A stretch of DNA of 58,626 nucleotides from Alphaproteobacteria bacterium (GTDB lineage: Bacteria; Pseudomonadota; Alphaproteobacteria; Micropepsales; Micropepsaceae). Each line of letters starts with the position of its first letter. The stretch's first letter is position 1. The notes under the pieces are model-generated. The model worked only from the letters and a program-made list of their open reading frames with translations. It did not search any database and was not told the DNA's origin. The translations under genes and the position numbers were made by a program. Of the stretch, positions 28,222-37,790 are shown piece by piece. The stretch is from contig WGNJ01000008.1 of assembly GCA_016124635.1 (NCBI GenBank), positions 1 through 58,626 on the forward strand. The letters run 5' to 3'.

Positions 28222-29456
28222 GCGATCGCGCGCTCGTGAGGTTGAACAGCCTCGAGATCACGCTCGATGACCGGCAGCTCGTCGGGCACGGTGAAATAGA
28301 ACGAAGCGCCGCGGCCGGGTTCGGAGCGACATTCGATCGCTCCGCCGTGGAGCGCGACGATCTTGCGGCAGACGGCAAGGCCGAGCCCCGCATGAGATTT
28401 GTCGTGCGTCAAACGGCGGAACGGCTCGAAGATGTGCTCCTGGTCGGCACAACGAATGCCCGACCCATTGTCGGCAACACAAATCCTCACGCCGCCTGCC
28501 GTGCGTTCCGCGCTGACGCGAACCTCGACAGGTCCCGGGTTGTGACCGACGGCGTTGGAGATGAGATTCTCGAAGACTTGCGCGAGCAGCGCCAAGTCGG
28601 CCGTCACGACCGGCAGGTCCTCGCGCACGACGCTCGCGCCGCGCTCGGCGATGAGGGCGGAAAGATTCTCGACAGCCGTTTCAACGGCATGCGCAAGATT
28701 GAACTCGTCGTGCGACAAGCGCTCGGGGTCGTCAAGTTGCGTATAGCGGAACACGGTGTCGATGAGCATCGCCATGCGATCGCCGGCGTTGCGGATACGC
28801 TCGGCCGCCTTGACGTCGTCGAGCTCGCGCGGCTCTTCGATCATCAGCTGCGCGAACGAGCGAATCGCGCGAACCGGCTCCTTCAGATCGTGAGCGAGCG
28901 AACGCGTAAAGACTTCAAGCGCGTCGCGCTGCTCGCGGATGCGCGCTTCGCGCCGGCCGAGTGTCGCGATCTTCGCTTGCAGCTGGCCGTAGAGCTCCGC
29001 GTTCTCCATCGCGACCGACGTCGAATCGGCGAGCGCCTGTAGGATTTCGACTTCTCGATCGGTCGGACGGCGCTTCGTCGCCCAATAGTTTCCGATCGCC
29101 GCGATCGGCGCCTTTTGCCGAACGGGCACCATCACCAGACTCTTCACGAACGTCGGGCGATAAGCTTCGGCGGGAATGCGCGGATCGACGTAGATGTCCT
29201 CGATCACTGCGGGCGTGCCGTTGAGCATCACCCAACCGCTGATGCACGCGGTCAGCGGAAAGCGACGGCCCTTCCACAGGGGACTGATCGCGTTCTCCTC
29301 GACGTAGTAGCACTTGTCGACGTCGCGAAGGACGAAGGTAGCGCCATCGGCTCCGGTCAGCTCGCGCGCGGCGACGCGAACGATGTCGACGATCGCATCG
29401 ACGTCGTGCGCGTGCGATAGCTTCTGAACGACCTCAATCAGCCGCTTTGCAGGCAT
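28218..29456 (-). CDS. GAF-domain sensor histidine kinase
   Basis: A 412-residue soluble kinase. A GAF sensor domain (about 15-155, with GADGATFVLRD and GNYWATKRRPTDREVEILQALAD) leads through a coiled coil to a HisKA domain with the phospho-accepting H189 in SLAHDLKEPVRAI, and a HATPase_c domain (N-box ENLISNAVGHN, G1 VADNGSGI, G2 HAGLGLAVCRKI). There are no membrane segments, so it senses a cytosolic signal. The GAF has a cysteine (C71 in TACISGW), but no chromophore motif can be asserted. The start ATG 29456 has AAGG 9 bases upstream; the TTG at 29504 is an alternative. It is followed by its response regulator. Confidence 0.92.
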   Translation of the reverse strand: MPAKRLIEVVQKLSHAHDVDAIVDIVRVAARELTGADGATFVLRDVDKCYYVEENAISPLWKGRRFPLTACISGWVMLNGTPAVIEDIYVDPRIPAEAYRPTFVKSLVMVPVRQKAPIAAIGNYWATKRRPTDREVEILQALADSTSVAMENAELYGQLQAKIATLGRREARIREQRDALEVFTRSLAHDLKEPVRAIRSFAQLMIEEPRELDDVKAAERIRNAGDRMAMLIDTVFRYTQLDDPERLSHDEFNLAHAVETAVENLSALIAERGASVVREDLPVVTADLALLAQVFENLISNAVGHNPGPVEVRVSAERTAGGVRICVADNGSGIRCADQEHIFEPFRRLTHDKSHAGLGLAVCRKIVALHGGAIECRSEPGRGASFYFTVPDELPVIERDLEAVQPHERAIA

Positions 29457-29533
29457 CCGCAACCGCCTTGGTTCGTGAAGTATCCACCAACCATATTCGC
29501 TCAATCGCGGTTACAGAGCGGTTACGCTTGCGC

Positions 29534-30172
29534 CTATTCCGCCGCTTCGGCCCGGAGCCGCGTGACCGCGGGCGTGCCCTTGAGCAGGCGCATCGCCGAG
29601 GCCGTCAGGTTGCGGGCGAAGAGGTCGTCGAGTTCCCCATGCCCGTTCAGCAGACGGTACAGCATCGGGCCGTAGACGAGATCGGCGGTGATCTCCGGAT
29701 CGGCATCGAAGCCGATCTCACCGCGCATCTGAGCGCGGCCGACGATGTTGATCAGGATATCGCGGTGCTGCTGCATAAACGTCGTGCGCAGGGTCTCGGC
29801 GAAACGCGCGTCGGCTTGCGCCTCGGCGATCAGCGCCTTCATGACCGGACCGCGGCGCTGCGCCAGCGCGCGCACCATCGGACGGATCAATTCAAGCAGG
29901 TCGTCGTAGAGACTTCCGGTGTCCGGCATCGGCTGCTGCTGCGGATCGCTCGTCAGCGCCTCGAGCACGATGTAGCCGGCCGACGGCCACCAACGATAGA
30001 TCGTCTGCTTGGAGACGCCGGCTTTCGCCGCCACGCCTTCGATCGTCAGCGTGCGATAGCCCGTCGTCTGCAGGATCAGCAAGGCCGCCTGCAGAATGGC
30101 ACGGCGTGACTCCGCACTGCGCGGACGACCCGCGCGTGTCTTCGGCTTCGTTTCCAAATCCATCCCCGTCAT
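29534..30172 (-). CDS. TetR/AcrR-family transcriptional regulator
   Basis: A 212-residue repressor. The N-terminal helix-turn-helix is clear (RAILQAALLILQTTGYRTLTIEGVAAKAGVSKQTIYRWWPS), and the C-terminal ligand domain resembles the TetR_C_33 group (RPMVRALAQRRGPVMKALIAEAQAD). No obvious target gene is adjacent: the kinase lies downstream and the region upstream is a gap. The start ATG 30172 (MTGMDLETK) has a weak GGTG; the frame continues to 30217 without a better site. Confidence 0.87.
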   Translation of the reverse strand: MTGMDLETKPKTRAGRPRSAESRRAILQAALLILQTTGYRTLTIEGVAAKAGVSKQTIYRWWPSAGYIVLEALTSDPQQQPMPDTGSLYDDLLELIRPMVRALAQRRGPVMKALIAEAQADARFAETLRTTFMQQHRDILINIVGRAQMRGEIGFDADPEITADLVYGPMLYRLLNGHGELDDLFARNLTASAMRLLKGTPAVTRLRAEAAE

Positions 30173-30514
30173 GATCACCGTGCTAGTTAAAAGCGCGAAC
30201 CGATGACCGAACGACACGCACCGAAACGCGAATCGTTCGCCCTAGAGACAGGTATGAATCTCGCCGGACTCGCGGGTCAAGCCGAGAAGGGGCGATTTCC
30301 CGCGGGAGAGTCTCATAGGCAACGGAGAACAAAACGGAATCATTTTCTTCACGGCAGCTGGCGAACACCTGTTCTGCCTCGGCCGCCGGCGCATGGCGCA
30401 GCTCGGCCTTGCATACGCGCGTTTTTGTTCCGCTTTCGTCGCGCGTCGCCGCGGCATCTTTTTGGCTGATCGTGCGACCTGATCGTCGCGCCGTCTAACC
30501 TTCGATCCAGCTGA
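30173..30514. other. Intergenic region without recognisable gene
   Basis: 342 bases between the tetR start and the end of the RodZ-like gene, both on the minus strand. The promoter of tetR must lie at its left end. I see no gene, repeat or strong terminator. Confidence 0.5.
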
Positions 30515-31729
30515 TCACTGCCCCGTTGCGGGAACGGGCGTTTCTGAAGGTGTGGGCGCAGGCGCCGGCGGTGTGGCTGCAGGCTTGCGCGGCGCGGTTG
30601 GTGTGCTCGCCGCAGTCGATGCCGGTTTTGGTTTGGCGGGAGTCGGCTTCGGCGCCGTTTGCGCAGGCGTCGCCGACGTCGTGGCAAGGCGCTCGACAAA
30701 GTACGACGCGTCGACGGGGACATTGCGAAGCGTCTCGCCGCTCTTGCCCAATGTGCCGAGTTTCTTGCCGTCGATCTCAACGTCGAGACCGCCGGCATTG
30801 CCGGTAATGAGCGTCACGCCCGCCCTGTTGGGCGCGCGATAACTATCACCCGAATTGAGCGTTCGCTCGAATAGGGTGACTTTGCCGTTCGGCCCGGGTT
30901 CCTTCACGAGAACGTAGGAAGGCGCGGTGGCGCGGAACACGATGCGCGAGCCGACGTTCTCGCTGCCAAAGACGCGTTCGGCGTCGCCTGCCGGCGTTGC
31001 AGGCGCGGTGGCCGCGGCGGGTGTCGCCGGCGTCTGTGCTGTCGAAGCTGCCGCTGCCTGCGGCGCCGCGTCCGGCCCTGTTGCGGGGACAGCGGTACCG
31101 TCGGTCGCCGATGCGGCCGGCGCGACTGGTTCGTCCGGCGCTTGCGGTCCGTCGTAGAGCGGCCGCGGCACTTCGTTGACAACGACCGCAGCCGCGTCCG
31201 GCGCGGCGGGCGCCGCTGTCGTCGCCGCCTGCCGCTGCGGCATCGAAACGTAATAGGCACCTGCTATCGCCGCCGTGATGAGTATGGCGACAAGAAGAAG
31301 CGAGCCGCTGCCATTGCGGGCTTCCTCCGGCGCATCCGGAAAGACCAGTTCAACAGTGCGGTCGTGCTCGCGGCCGGCGCTTTCCTCTTTGAACCGCTGG
31401 ACGATCACCTCGGCGTCGAGACCGAGAAAGCGCGCGTAGGCACGCACGAAACCGATGGCATACGTACGTCCAGGCAGGCGCGCGAAGTCGTTGTCTTCGA
31501 TCGCCTCGACGTGGTCCTTGCGCATCTTGAGCACGGCAGCGACTTGCTCGGTGTCGACGCCGCGATTCAATCTTGCGGCGCGCAGGGTCGCCCCGACGCT
31601 GTCGAGTTGCGCCTGCGGATCGTCTTTGATCTCACGCAAATGCAAGCGGCGCTTGTCCTTAGCGCGTTCGCTGGACGCAGGAAGACGCGTAGCCCTAGCC
31701 ATTGCCTTCGGACTTATCCCCACCGGCAT
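30515..31729 (-). CDS. RodZ-like protein (HTH_25, membrane segment, DUF4115)
   Basis: A protein of about 404 residues with the RodZ layout: cytoplasmic helix-turn-helix (VGATLRAARLNRGVDTEQVAAVLKMRKDHVEAIE and GRTYAIGFVRAYARFLGLD), a membrane segment (LLLVAILITAAIAGAYYV), a long Ala/Pro/Thr-rich periplasmic linker, a C-terminal DUF4115 beta domain (GSRIVFRATAPSYVLVKEP ... GLDVEIDGKKLG) and another Pro/Ala/Lys-rich tail. RodZ links MreB to the envelope in rods; this shorter alphaproteobacterial relative has no proven role. The start is uncertain (ATG 31729 or 31702); neither has a good ribosome site. Confidence 0.82.
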   Translation of the reverse strand: MPVGISPKAMARATRLPASSERAKDKRRLHLREIKDDPQAQLDSVGATLRAARLNRGVDTEQVAAVLKMRKDHVEAIEDNDFARLPGRTYAIGFVRAYARFLGLDAEVIVQRFKEESAGREHDRTVELVFPDAPEEARNGSGSLLLVAILITAAIAGAYYVSMPQRQAATTAAPAAPDAAAVVVNEVPRPLYDGPQAPDEPVAPAASATDGTAVPATGPDAAPQAAAASTAQTPATPAAATAPATPAGDAERVFGSENVGSRIVFRATAPSYVLVKEPGPNGKVTLFERTLNSGDSYRAPNRAGVTLITGNAGGLDVEIDGKKLGTLGKSGETLRNVPVDASYFVERLATTSATPAQTAPKPTPAKPKPASTAASTPTAPRKPAATPPAPAPTPSETPVPATGQ

Positions 31730-32112
31730 CTCCCCACACAAGTCCCAAAACGGCCCCACCGCGCGGTGATGCCAACCGCCCGCCAAGTTTAAGGACTTCG
31801 ATGTTAAATAAAGCAAAACAAGGGCTTCCTGGCAAACTTTGAGAATGTGCGCAAAAGCCTCAGGCAGCCTCGTTTTTGCTCACGGCAATGTGTCTCACTT
31901 GGGCGCTGGAGCGGGGCCGGCCTGAAACCGGTTCATTCGTGGCAATGCGCGAAGGCGTGAAATTAAGGGCTGATTACGGTTTTGTTGCCCGGCGGTTTGA
32001 TGTCTGCGATGCCCGCATCGAGCGACGCGACATGCGTCGATTGCGCCTTCTTTTTGAGCCCGCCACTTCCTGATTCCTCAAAGGGCGTCACCTGAACGCC
32101 ACGGACTTGGCG
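31730..32112. other. Intergenic region without recognisable gene
   Basis: 383 bases between the RodZ-like and mbfA genes (both minus strand). It is moderately A+T-rich near 31795-31880 (AATAAAGCAAAACAAGG), where the RodZ-like promoter probably lies. A weak hairpin GGCGT/ACGCC (32084-32100) follows the mbfA stop. No gene is supported. Confidence 0.5.
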
Positions 32113-33303
32113 TCAGCTGATGGTCGCGCCGGCCAGCTTGCCGATCCCGTAGGTGATGCCGGCGGCAACCAGACCGATGACGAACTGGCGAACGCCCGAG
32201 TAGAGGGCGCTTCGCGCGGTGAAGAGACTTGTCACGATGCCGATGCCGAACAGGCCAAGCGCACTGCAAACGATGCTTGCGACGATCGCGCTCCCACCCG
32301 TCAGCACGAAAAACGGAGCGACGGGGATGATGGCGCCGATTGCGAACAACAGGAACGACGTACCGGCGGCGGTCCAAGCGGAGCCGCCCAGATCTTCCGG
32401 ATTGATGCCGAGCTCTTCGCGCGCAAGGGTGTCGAGCGCCGAACTTTGGTCGCTCATGAGCTTGTCCGCGAGTGCCTTGGCCTGATCCTCAGGCAACCCC
32501 TTGGCGCGGTAGATCAGCACCAGTTCGTTGCGCTCCTCTTCGGGCGAGTTGGCAAGCTCTTCGGCTTCGAGCGCGATCTGATGTTCGAACATCTCGCGTG
32601 AGGAATTCACCGACAGCCATTCGCCGAGCGCCATGGAGCAAGCGCCGGCAATCAGACCGGCGATGCCGGTGAGCAAGATCGTATGCGAATCGAGCGCAGC
32701 GCCTGCGACGCCCATGACGAGGCTCATATTGGAGACGAGCCCGTCGTTCGCGCCCAACACAGCGGCCCGCAGTGCGTTGCCTTGGAGGTTGTGCCGGCGG
32801 CCTTCGAGCCTTGCAATCTCGGCGCCGGACATCGGCTGCGCGCGCGTCTTGCGCGCCGGCTTGGCGGATTGGATCGATGCAAGGGCCGCCGCGTGCTCAC
32901 GCTCAGTTGCGGCAAGTCCCGCCGCGACGGCGTCGGGCTGGTTCGCGTAGCGATTGCTGTCGCGAACCTCGGCGCCCATGATCGTCGGCAGCACGAATGC
33001 CGGACCGAAGCGGCGCGCCAGAAACGACAGCGCCCGCGTGCGGAAGCCGGGGCGCGTGCGCGGCAGCTTCTCCCCGAGGTCGCCGATCTTCTTCGCCCAG
33101 AAAGCGGAGTGCGCCTCCTCGACGGACGCTAGGCGCGTGAAGACATCTTTGGCCGCTGGATCTTTTTCGGCGTCGGCAAGGGCACGATAGAGCGCCGCGC
33201 CCTCAAGCTCGTCCGCATAGTTGGCGCGCAGGCGCTCGATGTCGGGTCGCTTACCTGTCGGACCGCTCACGCTCTTGCTCGCTCCTGAGTCTGCGTCAGC
33301 CAA
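32113..33303 (-). CDS. mbfA: Membrane-bound ferritin MbfA (ferritin-like/VIT1 iron exporter)
   Basis: A protein of up to 396 residues fusing an N-terminal ferritin-like (erythrin) di-iron domain to a C-terminal VIT1/CCC1 iron-transport domain. The first part has metal-ligand stretches ELEGAALYRAL, SVEEAHSAFW and ATEREHAAAL; the second has the VIT1 opening LRAAVLGANDGLVSNMSLVMGVAGA and five membrane segments with SMALGEWLSVNSSRE. MbfA exports Fe(II) in alphaproteobacteria and helps peroxide resistance. The start is uncertain: TTG 33303, or GTG 33270 which has an AGGAG 11 bases upstream. It lies 8 bases behind ptsP, so it appears to be in the ptsP operon with no room for its own promoter. Confidence 0.88.
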   Translation of the reverse strand: MADADSGASKSVSGPTGKRPDIERLRANYADELEGAALYRALADAEKDPAAKDVFTRLASVEEAHSAFWAKKIGDLGEKLPRTRPGFRTRALSFLARRFGPAFVLPTIMGAEVRDSNRYANQPDAVAAGLAATEREHAAALASIQSAKPARKTRAQPMSGAEIARLEGRRHNLQGNALRAAVLGANDGLVSNMSLVMGVAGAALDSHTILLTGIAGLIAGACSMALGEWLSVNSSREMFEHQIALEAEELANSPEEERNELVLIYRAKGLPEDQAKALADKLMSDQSSALDTLAREELGINPEDLGGSAWTAAGTSFLLFAIGAIIPVAPFFVLTGGSAIVASIVCSALGLFGIGIVTSLFTARSALYSGVRQFVIGLVAAGITYGIGKLAGATIS

Positions 33304-33311
33304 AGGTTCGC

Positions 33312-35570
33312 TCAGACGGCCACATTCTCATTGTCGGCGAATTGTCTCAGCTGCTCGCGCAGCGAATGGTCGGAGCGGCCATAGAGATCGGCCATGAAGG
33401 CGGACAGACGGCCGGCGTTCATGCCGACGATCATTTGCTTGACCGGACCGATCGAGGCCGGCGCCATCGAGAGCGAGCGGAAGCCGAGGCCGATGAGGGT
33501 CATCGCCTCGAGCGGGCGGCCGGCCATCTCGCCGCACAGGGTCACAGGCACGCCACGCGCCTTGGCCGCGTCGACGATGGTTTTCAAAAAACCCAGCATC
33601 GGCGGCGACAGAAGATCGTAACGAGAGTCCAGACGCGGATTGCCGCGATCGCTGGCGAAGAAGAACTGCATCAGGTCATTCGACCCGACCGAGATGAAGT
33701 CGGCACTAGAGAGCAGCGCCGGCAGTTGGTACGCCAGCGATGGCACTTCGAGCATCGTGCCAACGCGCACCTTGCGCGGCGGCGTCTGACGAATTCGCGC
33801 GACGCGATCGAGTTCACGGTTGACGAGCTCACGGGCCGCTTTGAATTCCGCGACTTCAGCGACGAGCGGAAACATTAGGTCGAGATCGCGGCCCTTGGCC
33901 GCCGCAAGCAGTGCGCGGATCTGGTAGCGCAACAATGCCGGGCGATCGAGCGTCATGCGGATCGCGCGCCAACCGAGCGCCGGGTTTTCCTCTTCGAGCG
34001 GCCGCGCGTAGGGCAGCACCTTGTCGCCACCAAGGTCGAGCGTGCGAAACACCACTTGCTTTCCGTCGGCGCCGTCGAGGACGGACTTGTAGAGATCGAT
34101 GAGATTCTGAAGGCGCGGCATCGCGTGAGCGATCATGAACTGCAACTCGGTACGGAAGAGGCCGATGCCCTCCGCGCCTGTCTCTTCCATGTGCGGAACA
34201 TCGACGAGCAGACCAGCGTTCATCAGCAGGCGAACGACCTCGCCGTCCTTGGTGACGGCGGGACGCGTCCGCATCGCGGCGAAGGCCGCTTGACGCTGCG
34301 CACGCAACGCAAGTTTGTGCCGATAGACTTCGCGGATTTCGTGGCTCGGCCGCAGAAAGAGATCCGACGCTTCGCCGTCGACGATCACCCAATCATGGGC
34401 CTCGACCTGCTCGAGGACCCCTTCGATGCGACCGATGAGCGGGATGTCGAGCGCACGGGCAACGATGGCGACGTGGCTGGTCGGCGAACCCTCCTCCAGG
34501 ATCAAGCCTTTGATCTTGGTGCGGTCGTAATCGAGAAGCTCGGCAGGACCCATCGAGCGCGCGAAAAGGATCGTGTCCGTCGGAAGCGCGTCGTGGGCGG
34601 ACGTATCCGCCTTGCCCGCGAGGTGGCGCAGCAAACGATTGGCGAGATCGTCGAAGTCGTGAAGCCGCTCGCGGATCAGCGGATCCGTCTGGCGCAGCAT
34701 GCGCGCACGCGTATCGTTCTGCACGCGCTCGACGGCAGCCTCCGCGGTTAGGCCCGAGTTCACGGCCTCGCGCAAGCGCTGCAGCCAGCCGCGATCGTTC
34801 GCGAACATGCGATATGCTTCGAGCACGTCGCGCGTCTCGCCGGCGATAACGCTGTCTTCGGCCGCCAGCATCGCATCGATGGCGGCGCGCAGCTCTGCGA
34901 CGGCGCGGTCGAGCTTGAATCGCTCCTCCGCAATGTCATCGGCGATGAGCTTCTCGACGCGGACGCGCGGCTCGTGCAACACGGCGCGGCCCATGGCGAT
35001 GCCTTCGCAGAACGTGGTGCCGTGGCCGCGCCAGGGCCGGTCCCGCTTCAGGCCTTCGTCGATCTCCGCCAGGTCGACGAGCTGGCCGGAGACCACCATC
35101 TCGGCCAGCACCATGGAGACGGTCTGAAGCGCCTCGACCTCCTCCTCGCCATAGAGGCGGTGCGTGCGATTTTGCACGGCAAGCACGCCGAGGGTGCGGC
35201 CGCCACGCAGGATCGGCACGCCGAGCATCGACTGGTAGGGATCTTCGCCGGTCTCGGGCTTGTACAAGAAGCTCGGATGCGAAGGGGCGTCCGGCAGATT
35301 CAGCGGCCGCGCGTTCTGGGCCACGTCGCCGATGATGCCCTCGCCCAACTTCAGCCGCGTCGCGTGTACGGCGGCCTTATTCAAGCCCTCGGTGGCGAAG
35401 AGCTCCAGCTGGCGGCCAGGCCGCAGCAGATAGACCGAGCAGACCTCGGCCACCATGTTGGCGGCGATCAGGGTCACGATCTTGTCGAGACGCGACTGTG
35501 CCGCGATGCGCTCGGCCATGATCTCGCGCATCCGCTTCAGAAGCAGACGTGGGCCTGCAGTCGCGGTCAT
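33312..35570 (-). CDS. ptsP: Phosphoenolpyruvate-protein phosphotransferase PtsP (EI-Ntr)
   Basis: A 752-residue enzyme I of the nitrogen PTS. The N-terminal GAF domain (about 20-165, VTLIAANMVAEVCSVYLLRP) is followed by the EI N-domain with phosphorylated H366 in GSPTSHVAIVARA and the PEP-binding C-domain (FRTELQFMI, RTLDLGGDK, SVGSNDLMQFF, VTLCGEMAGRP with its acid/base cysteine). It passes phosphate from PEP to NPr and EIIA-Ntr, which act in nitrogen and potassium regulation. ATG at 35570. It lies 50 bases downstream of lysC and 8 bases upstream of mbfA. Confidence 0.96.
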   Translation of the reverse strand: MTATAGPRLLLKRMREIMAERIAAQSRLDKIVTLIAANMVAEVCSVYLLRPGRQLELFATEGLNKAAVHATRLKLGEGIIGDVAQNARPLNLPDAPSHPSFLYKPETGEDPYQSMLGVPILRGGRTLGVLAVQNRTHRLYGEEEVEALQTVSMVLAEMVVSGQLVDLAEIDEGLKRDRPWRGHGTTFCEGIAMGRAVLHEPRVRVEKLIADDIAEERFKLDRAVAELRAAIDAMLAAEDSVIAGETRDVLEAYRMFANDRGWLQRLREAVNSGLTAEAAVERVQNDTRARMLRQTDPLIRERLHDFDDLANRLLRHLAGKADTSAHDALPTDTILFARSMGPAELLDYDRTKIKGLILEEGSPTSHVAIVARALDIPLIGRIEGVLEQVEAHDWVIVDGEASDLFLRPSHEIREVYRHKLALRAQRQAAFAAMRTRPAVTKDGEVVRLLMNAGLLVDVPHMEETGAEGIGLFRTELQFMIAHAMPRLQNLIDLYKSVLDGADGKQVVFRTLDLGGDKVLPYARPLEEENPALGWRAIRMTLDRPALLRYQIRALLAAAKGRDLDLMFPLVAEVAEFKAARELVNRELDRVARIRQTPPRKVRVGTMLEVPSLAYQLPALLSSADFISVGSNDLMQFFFASDRGNPRLDSRYDLLSPPMLGFLKTIVDAAKARGVPVTLCGEMAGRPLEAMTLIGLGFRSLSMAPASIGPVKQMIVGMNAGRLSAFMADLYGRSDHSLREQLRQFADNENVAV

Positions 35571-35620
35571 CTAATCTTCGTCCAACTCAACATGTGTCGG
35601 GCGGCCCCGCCGCCCATACC

Positions 35621-36838
35621 TCAGGCGTCCAGTCCGTAGGCCGTGTGCAACGCACGCACGGCCTGGTCGGTGAATTCCGATGCGATCAATACACTGATCT
35701 TGATCTCGGATGTCGAAATCACTTGGATGTTGATGCCCTTTTCGGCAAGCGCCCTGAACATCGATTGGGCGACGCCCGCATGGGCGCGCATGCCGATGCC
35801 GATGACGGAAACCTTCGAAACGTTCTTGTCGGTGACGAGCTTCTGATAGCCGATCGATTTGATGTTCTGCTCGATGACGTGGATGGCGCGCTCGAACTCG
35901 GCCCGGCCGACCGTGAACGTCATGTCCGTGAACTTGCCGTCCTCGGAGACGTTCTGCACGATCATGTCAACGTTGACGCCAGCGTCGGCGAGAGGGCCGA
36001 AGATCGCGGCGGCGATACCCGGCTTGTCCGGCACGCGGATCAGCGTGACCTTCGCTTCATCGCGGCTGTAAGCAATGCCGCTGACCAATTGCTTTTCCAC
36101 GATCTCTTCCTCGTCGCAGACAAGCGTGCCCGGTGCATCCTCAAAGCTCGAGAGCACTTGCACGGGCACCCCGTGAATCATCGCCAGCTCGACCGAGCGG
36201 GTCTGCAAGACCTTCGCGCCGAGCGACGCCATCTCGAGCATTTCCTCGAACGAGATCTTTTCGAGCTTGCGCGCTCTGGGGACGATTCTCGGGTCGGTGG
36301 TATAGACCCCATCGACATCTGTATAGATGTCGCAGCGTTCCGCCTTCAGCGCTGCGGCGACCGCGACGGCGCTGGTGTCCGAACCGCCGCGGCCCAAGGT
36401 CGTGATGCGATTATCAGGTCCCAATCCCTGAAAGCCGGCAATGACGGCAACCTGACCCTGGCCGAGGCGTTCCTCGAGCAAATGGGTGTCGACGTCCGTG
36501 ATCGCCGCGGCGCCGTGCATTCCACTCGTGCGAATGGGAATTTGCCAGCCGAGCCAAGAGCGTGCCTGCACGCCGATATGCTGCAGCGCGATGGACAACA
36601 GCCCGGACGTCACCTGCTCACCGGCCGAGACCACCGCGTCGTATTCGCGCGCATCGTGCAGCGGCGAGAGTTCGCGGGCCCAGGAGACGAGCTTGTTCGT
36701 CTCGCCCGCCATCGCCGAGACGATGACGGCGACCTGGTAACCACGCTCGACCTCGCGCTTGACCCGCTGAGCCACATTGCGGATGCGTTCGAGGTCCGCC
36801 ACCGACGTCCCGCCGAACTTCATTACCAATCTGGGCAT
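35621..36838 (-). CDS. lysC: Aspartate kinase
   Basis: A 405-residue aspartokinase, first enzyme of lysine, threonine and methionine synthesis. The kinase domain begins with the signature VMKFGGTSVADLERI and contains GFQGLGPDNRITTLGRGGSDTSAVA; two C-terminal ACT domains (EAKVTLIRVPDKPG, VSKVSVIGIGMRAHAG) provide feedback control, as in lysine-sensitive monofunctional enzymes. ATG at 36838. It is first in the lysC-ptsP-mbfA run and divergent from ubiG. Confidence 0.96.
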   Translation of the reverse strand: MPRLVMKFGGTSVADLERIRNVAQRVKREVERGYQVAVIVSAMAGETNKLVSWARELSPLHDAREYDAVVSAGEQVTSGLLSIALQHIGVQARSWLGWQIPIRTSGMHGAAAITDVDTHLLEERLGQGQVAVIAGFQGLGPDNRITTLGRGGSDTSAVAVAAALKAERCDIYTDVDGVYTTDPRIVPRARKLEKISFEEMLEMASLGAKVLQTRSVELAMIHGVPVQVLSSFEDAPGTLVCDEEEIVEKQLVSGIAYSRDEAKVTLIRVPDKPGIAAAIFGPLADAGVNVDMIVQNVSEDGKFTDMTFTVGRAEFERAIHVIEQNIKSIGYQKLVTDKNVSKVSVIGIGMRAHAGVAQSMFRALAEKGINIQVISTSEIKISVLIASEFTDQAVRALHTAYGLDA

Positions 36839-36891
36839 CGGAGCGGTTTTCGGGCTCGAAGGTGTCGCAGGGCTTGATTGCTCAATGGCGT

Positions 36892-36920
36892 CGTATAGTT
36901 AGACGGCAAAACGTTGTCAC
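36892..36920 (-). promoter_or_regulatory. Promoter of the lysC-ptsP-mbfA run
   Basis: The minus strand carries GTGACA (36920-36915), a 17-bp spacer and TATACG (36897-36892) in the 103-base gap between divergent lysC and ubiG. The start of transcription would be near 36885, some 46 bases before the lysC ATG. Confidence 0.45.
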
Positions 36921-36941
36921 GCAATTGATCGCGGCCACAGG

Positions 36942-37694
36942 ATGAGCGGCGCAATCCATCCACAATCCACAATCGATCCGGCCGAGATTGCACGGTTCTC
37001 GGCGCTGGCGGCGGAGTGGTGGAATCCGAACGGCAAATTCGGCGTTTTGCACAAGTTCAATCCGGTGCGACTCGCCTACATCCGGGACGAGGCCGCGAAG
37101 CACTTCGCCCGCGATGCACGTTCTGCGCGACCTTTCGCGGAATTAAGGTTGCTCGATATCGGCTGCGGCGGCGGGCTCCTCTCGGAGCCGATGGCGCGGC
37201 TGGGATTCGAGGTGGTTGCCGCCGACGCTTCGGAAAAGAACATCAAGACCGCAAGCGTGCACGGCCACGAACAGGGGTTGGCGATCGATTATCGCGTGGC
37301 GACGGCCGAGGGGTTGGCCGAGGCGCACGAGCGCTTCGACGTGATCCTCAATATGGAAGTCGTCGAGCACGTCGCGGATTTGAGATTGTTTCTGCAGTCT
37401 TGCGGTTCGATGTTGAAGCCCGATGGGCTGATGTTCGTCGCGACGCTGAACCGAACGGCGAAGTCGTTCGCGCTGGCGATCGTCGGCGCGGAGTACGTGC
37501 TCGGCTGGTTGCCGCGCGGCACGCATGACTGGTCGAAATTCGTGACGCCGGACGAGTTGGACGGCGCGCTCGCCGCGGCGGGCCTTCGCGCCGCGAACAC
37601 GAGCGGCGTCATCTACAACCCGCTCTCCGGCCGATGGTCGCTCTCAAGCGACACCGACGTGAACTACATGGTCACGGCGACGCACGCGTGGTGA
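36942..37694 (+). CDS. ubiG: Ubiquinone biosynthesis O-methyltransferase UbiG
   Basis: A 250-residue SAM-dependent methyltransferase performing both O-methylations of ubiquinone synthesis. The family hallmarks are the N-terminal [21 protein letters not shown] segment (EV/IxxFxxxAxxWW), motif [15 protein letters not shown] and post-motif LNMEVVEHV, with the C-terminal [21 protein letters not shown] at 36942. It ends 8 bases before a REP sequence that may stop transcription. Confidence 0.96.
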   Translation: MSGAIHPQSTIDPAEIARFSALAAEWWNPNGKFGVLHKFNPVRLAYIRDEAAKHFARDARSARPFAELRLLDIGCGGGLLSEPMARLGFEVVAADASEKNIKTASVHGHEQGLAIDYRVATAEGLAEAHERFDVILNMEVVEHVADLRLFLQSCGSMLKPDGLMFVATLNRTAKSFALAIVGAEYVLGWLPRGTHDWSKFVTPDELDGALAAAGLRAANTSGVIYNPLSGRWSLSSDTDVNYMVTATHAW

Positions 37695-37702
37695 TTGTTC
37701 TT

Positions 37703-37732
37703 GCCCGGGAGCGCGGGCGTCCCGCCCGCTCT
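37703..37732. repeat. REP sequence, left copy
   Basis: A 30-base G+C-rich element, itself palindromic (GCGGGCGTCCCGCCCGC core). It is the reverse complement of 38418-38447 at 29 of 30 positions and overlaps the ancestral stop codon of the RAYT gene (37731-37733). Confidence 0.85.
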
Positions 37733-37790
37733 AACGGCCGTTCCACACACTCGAAAACCGCCAATCTTCGGGACTTCGGCACAGACCTGC

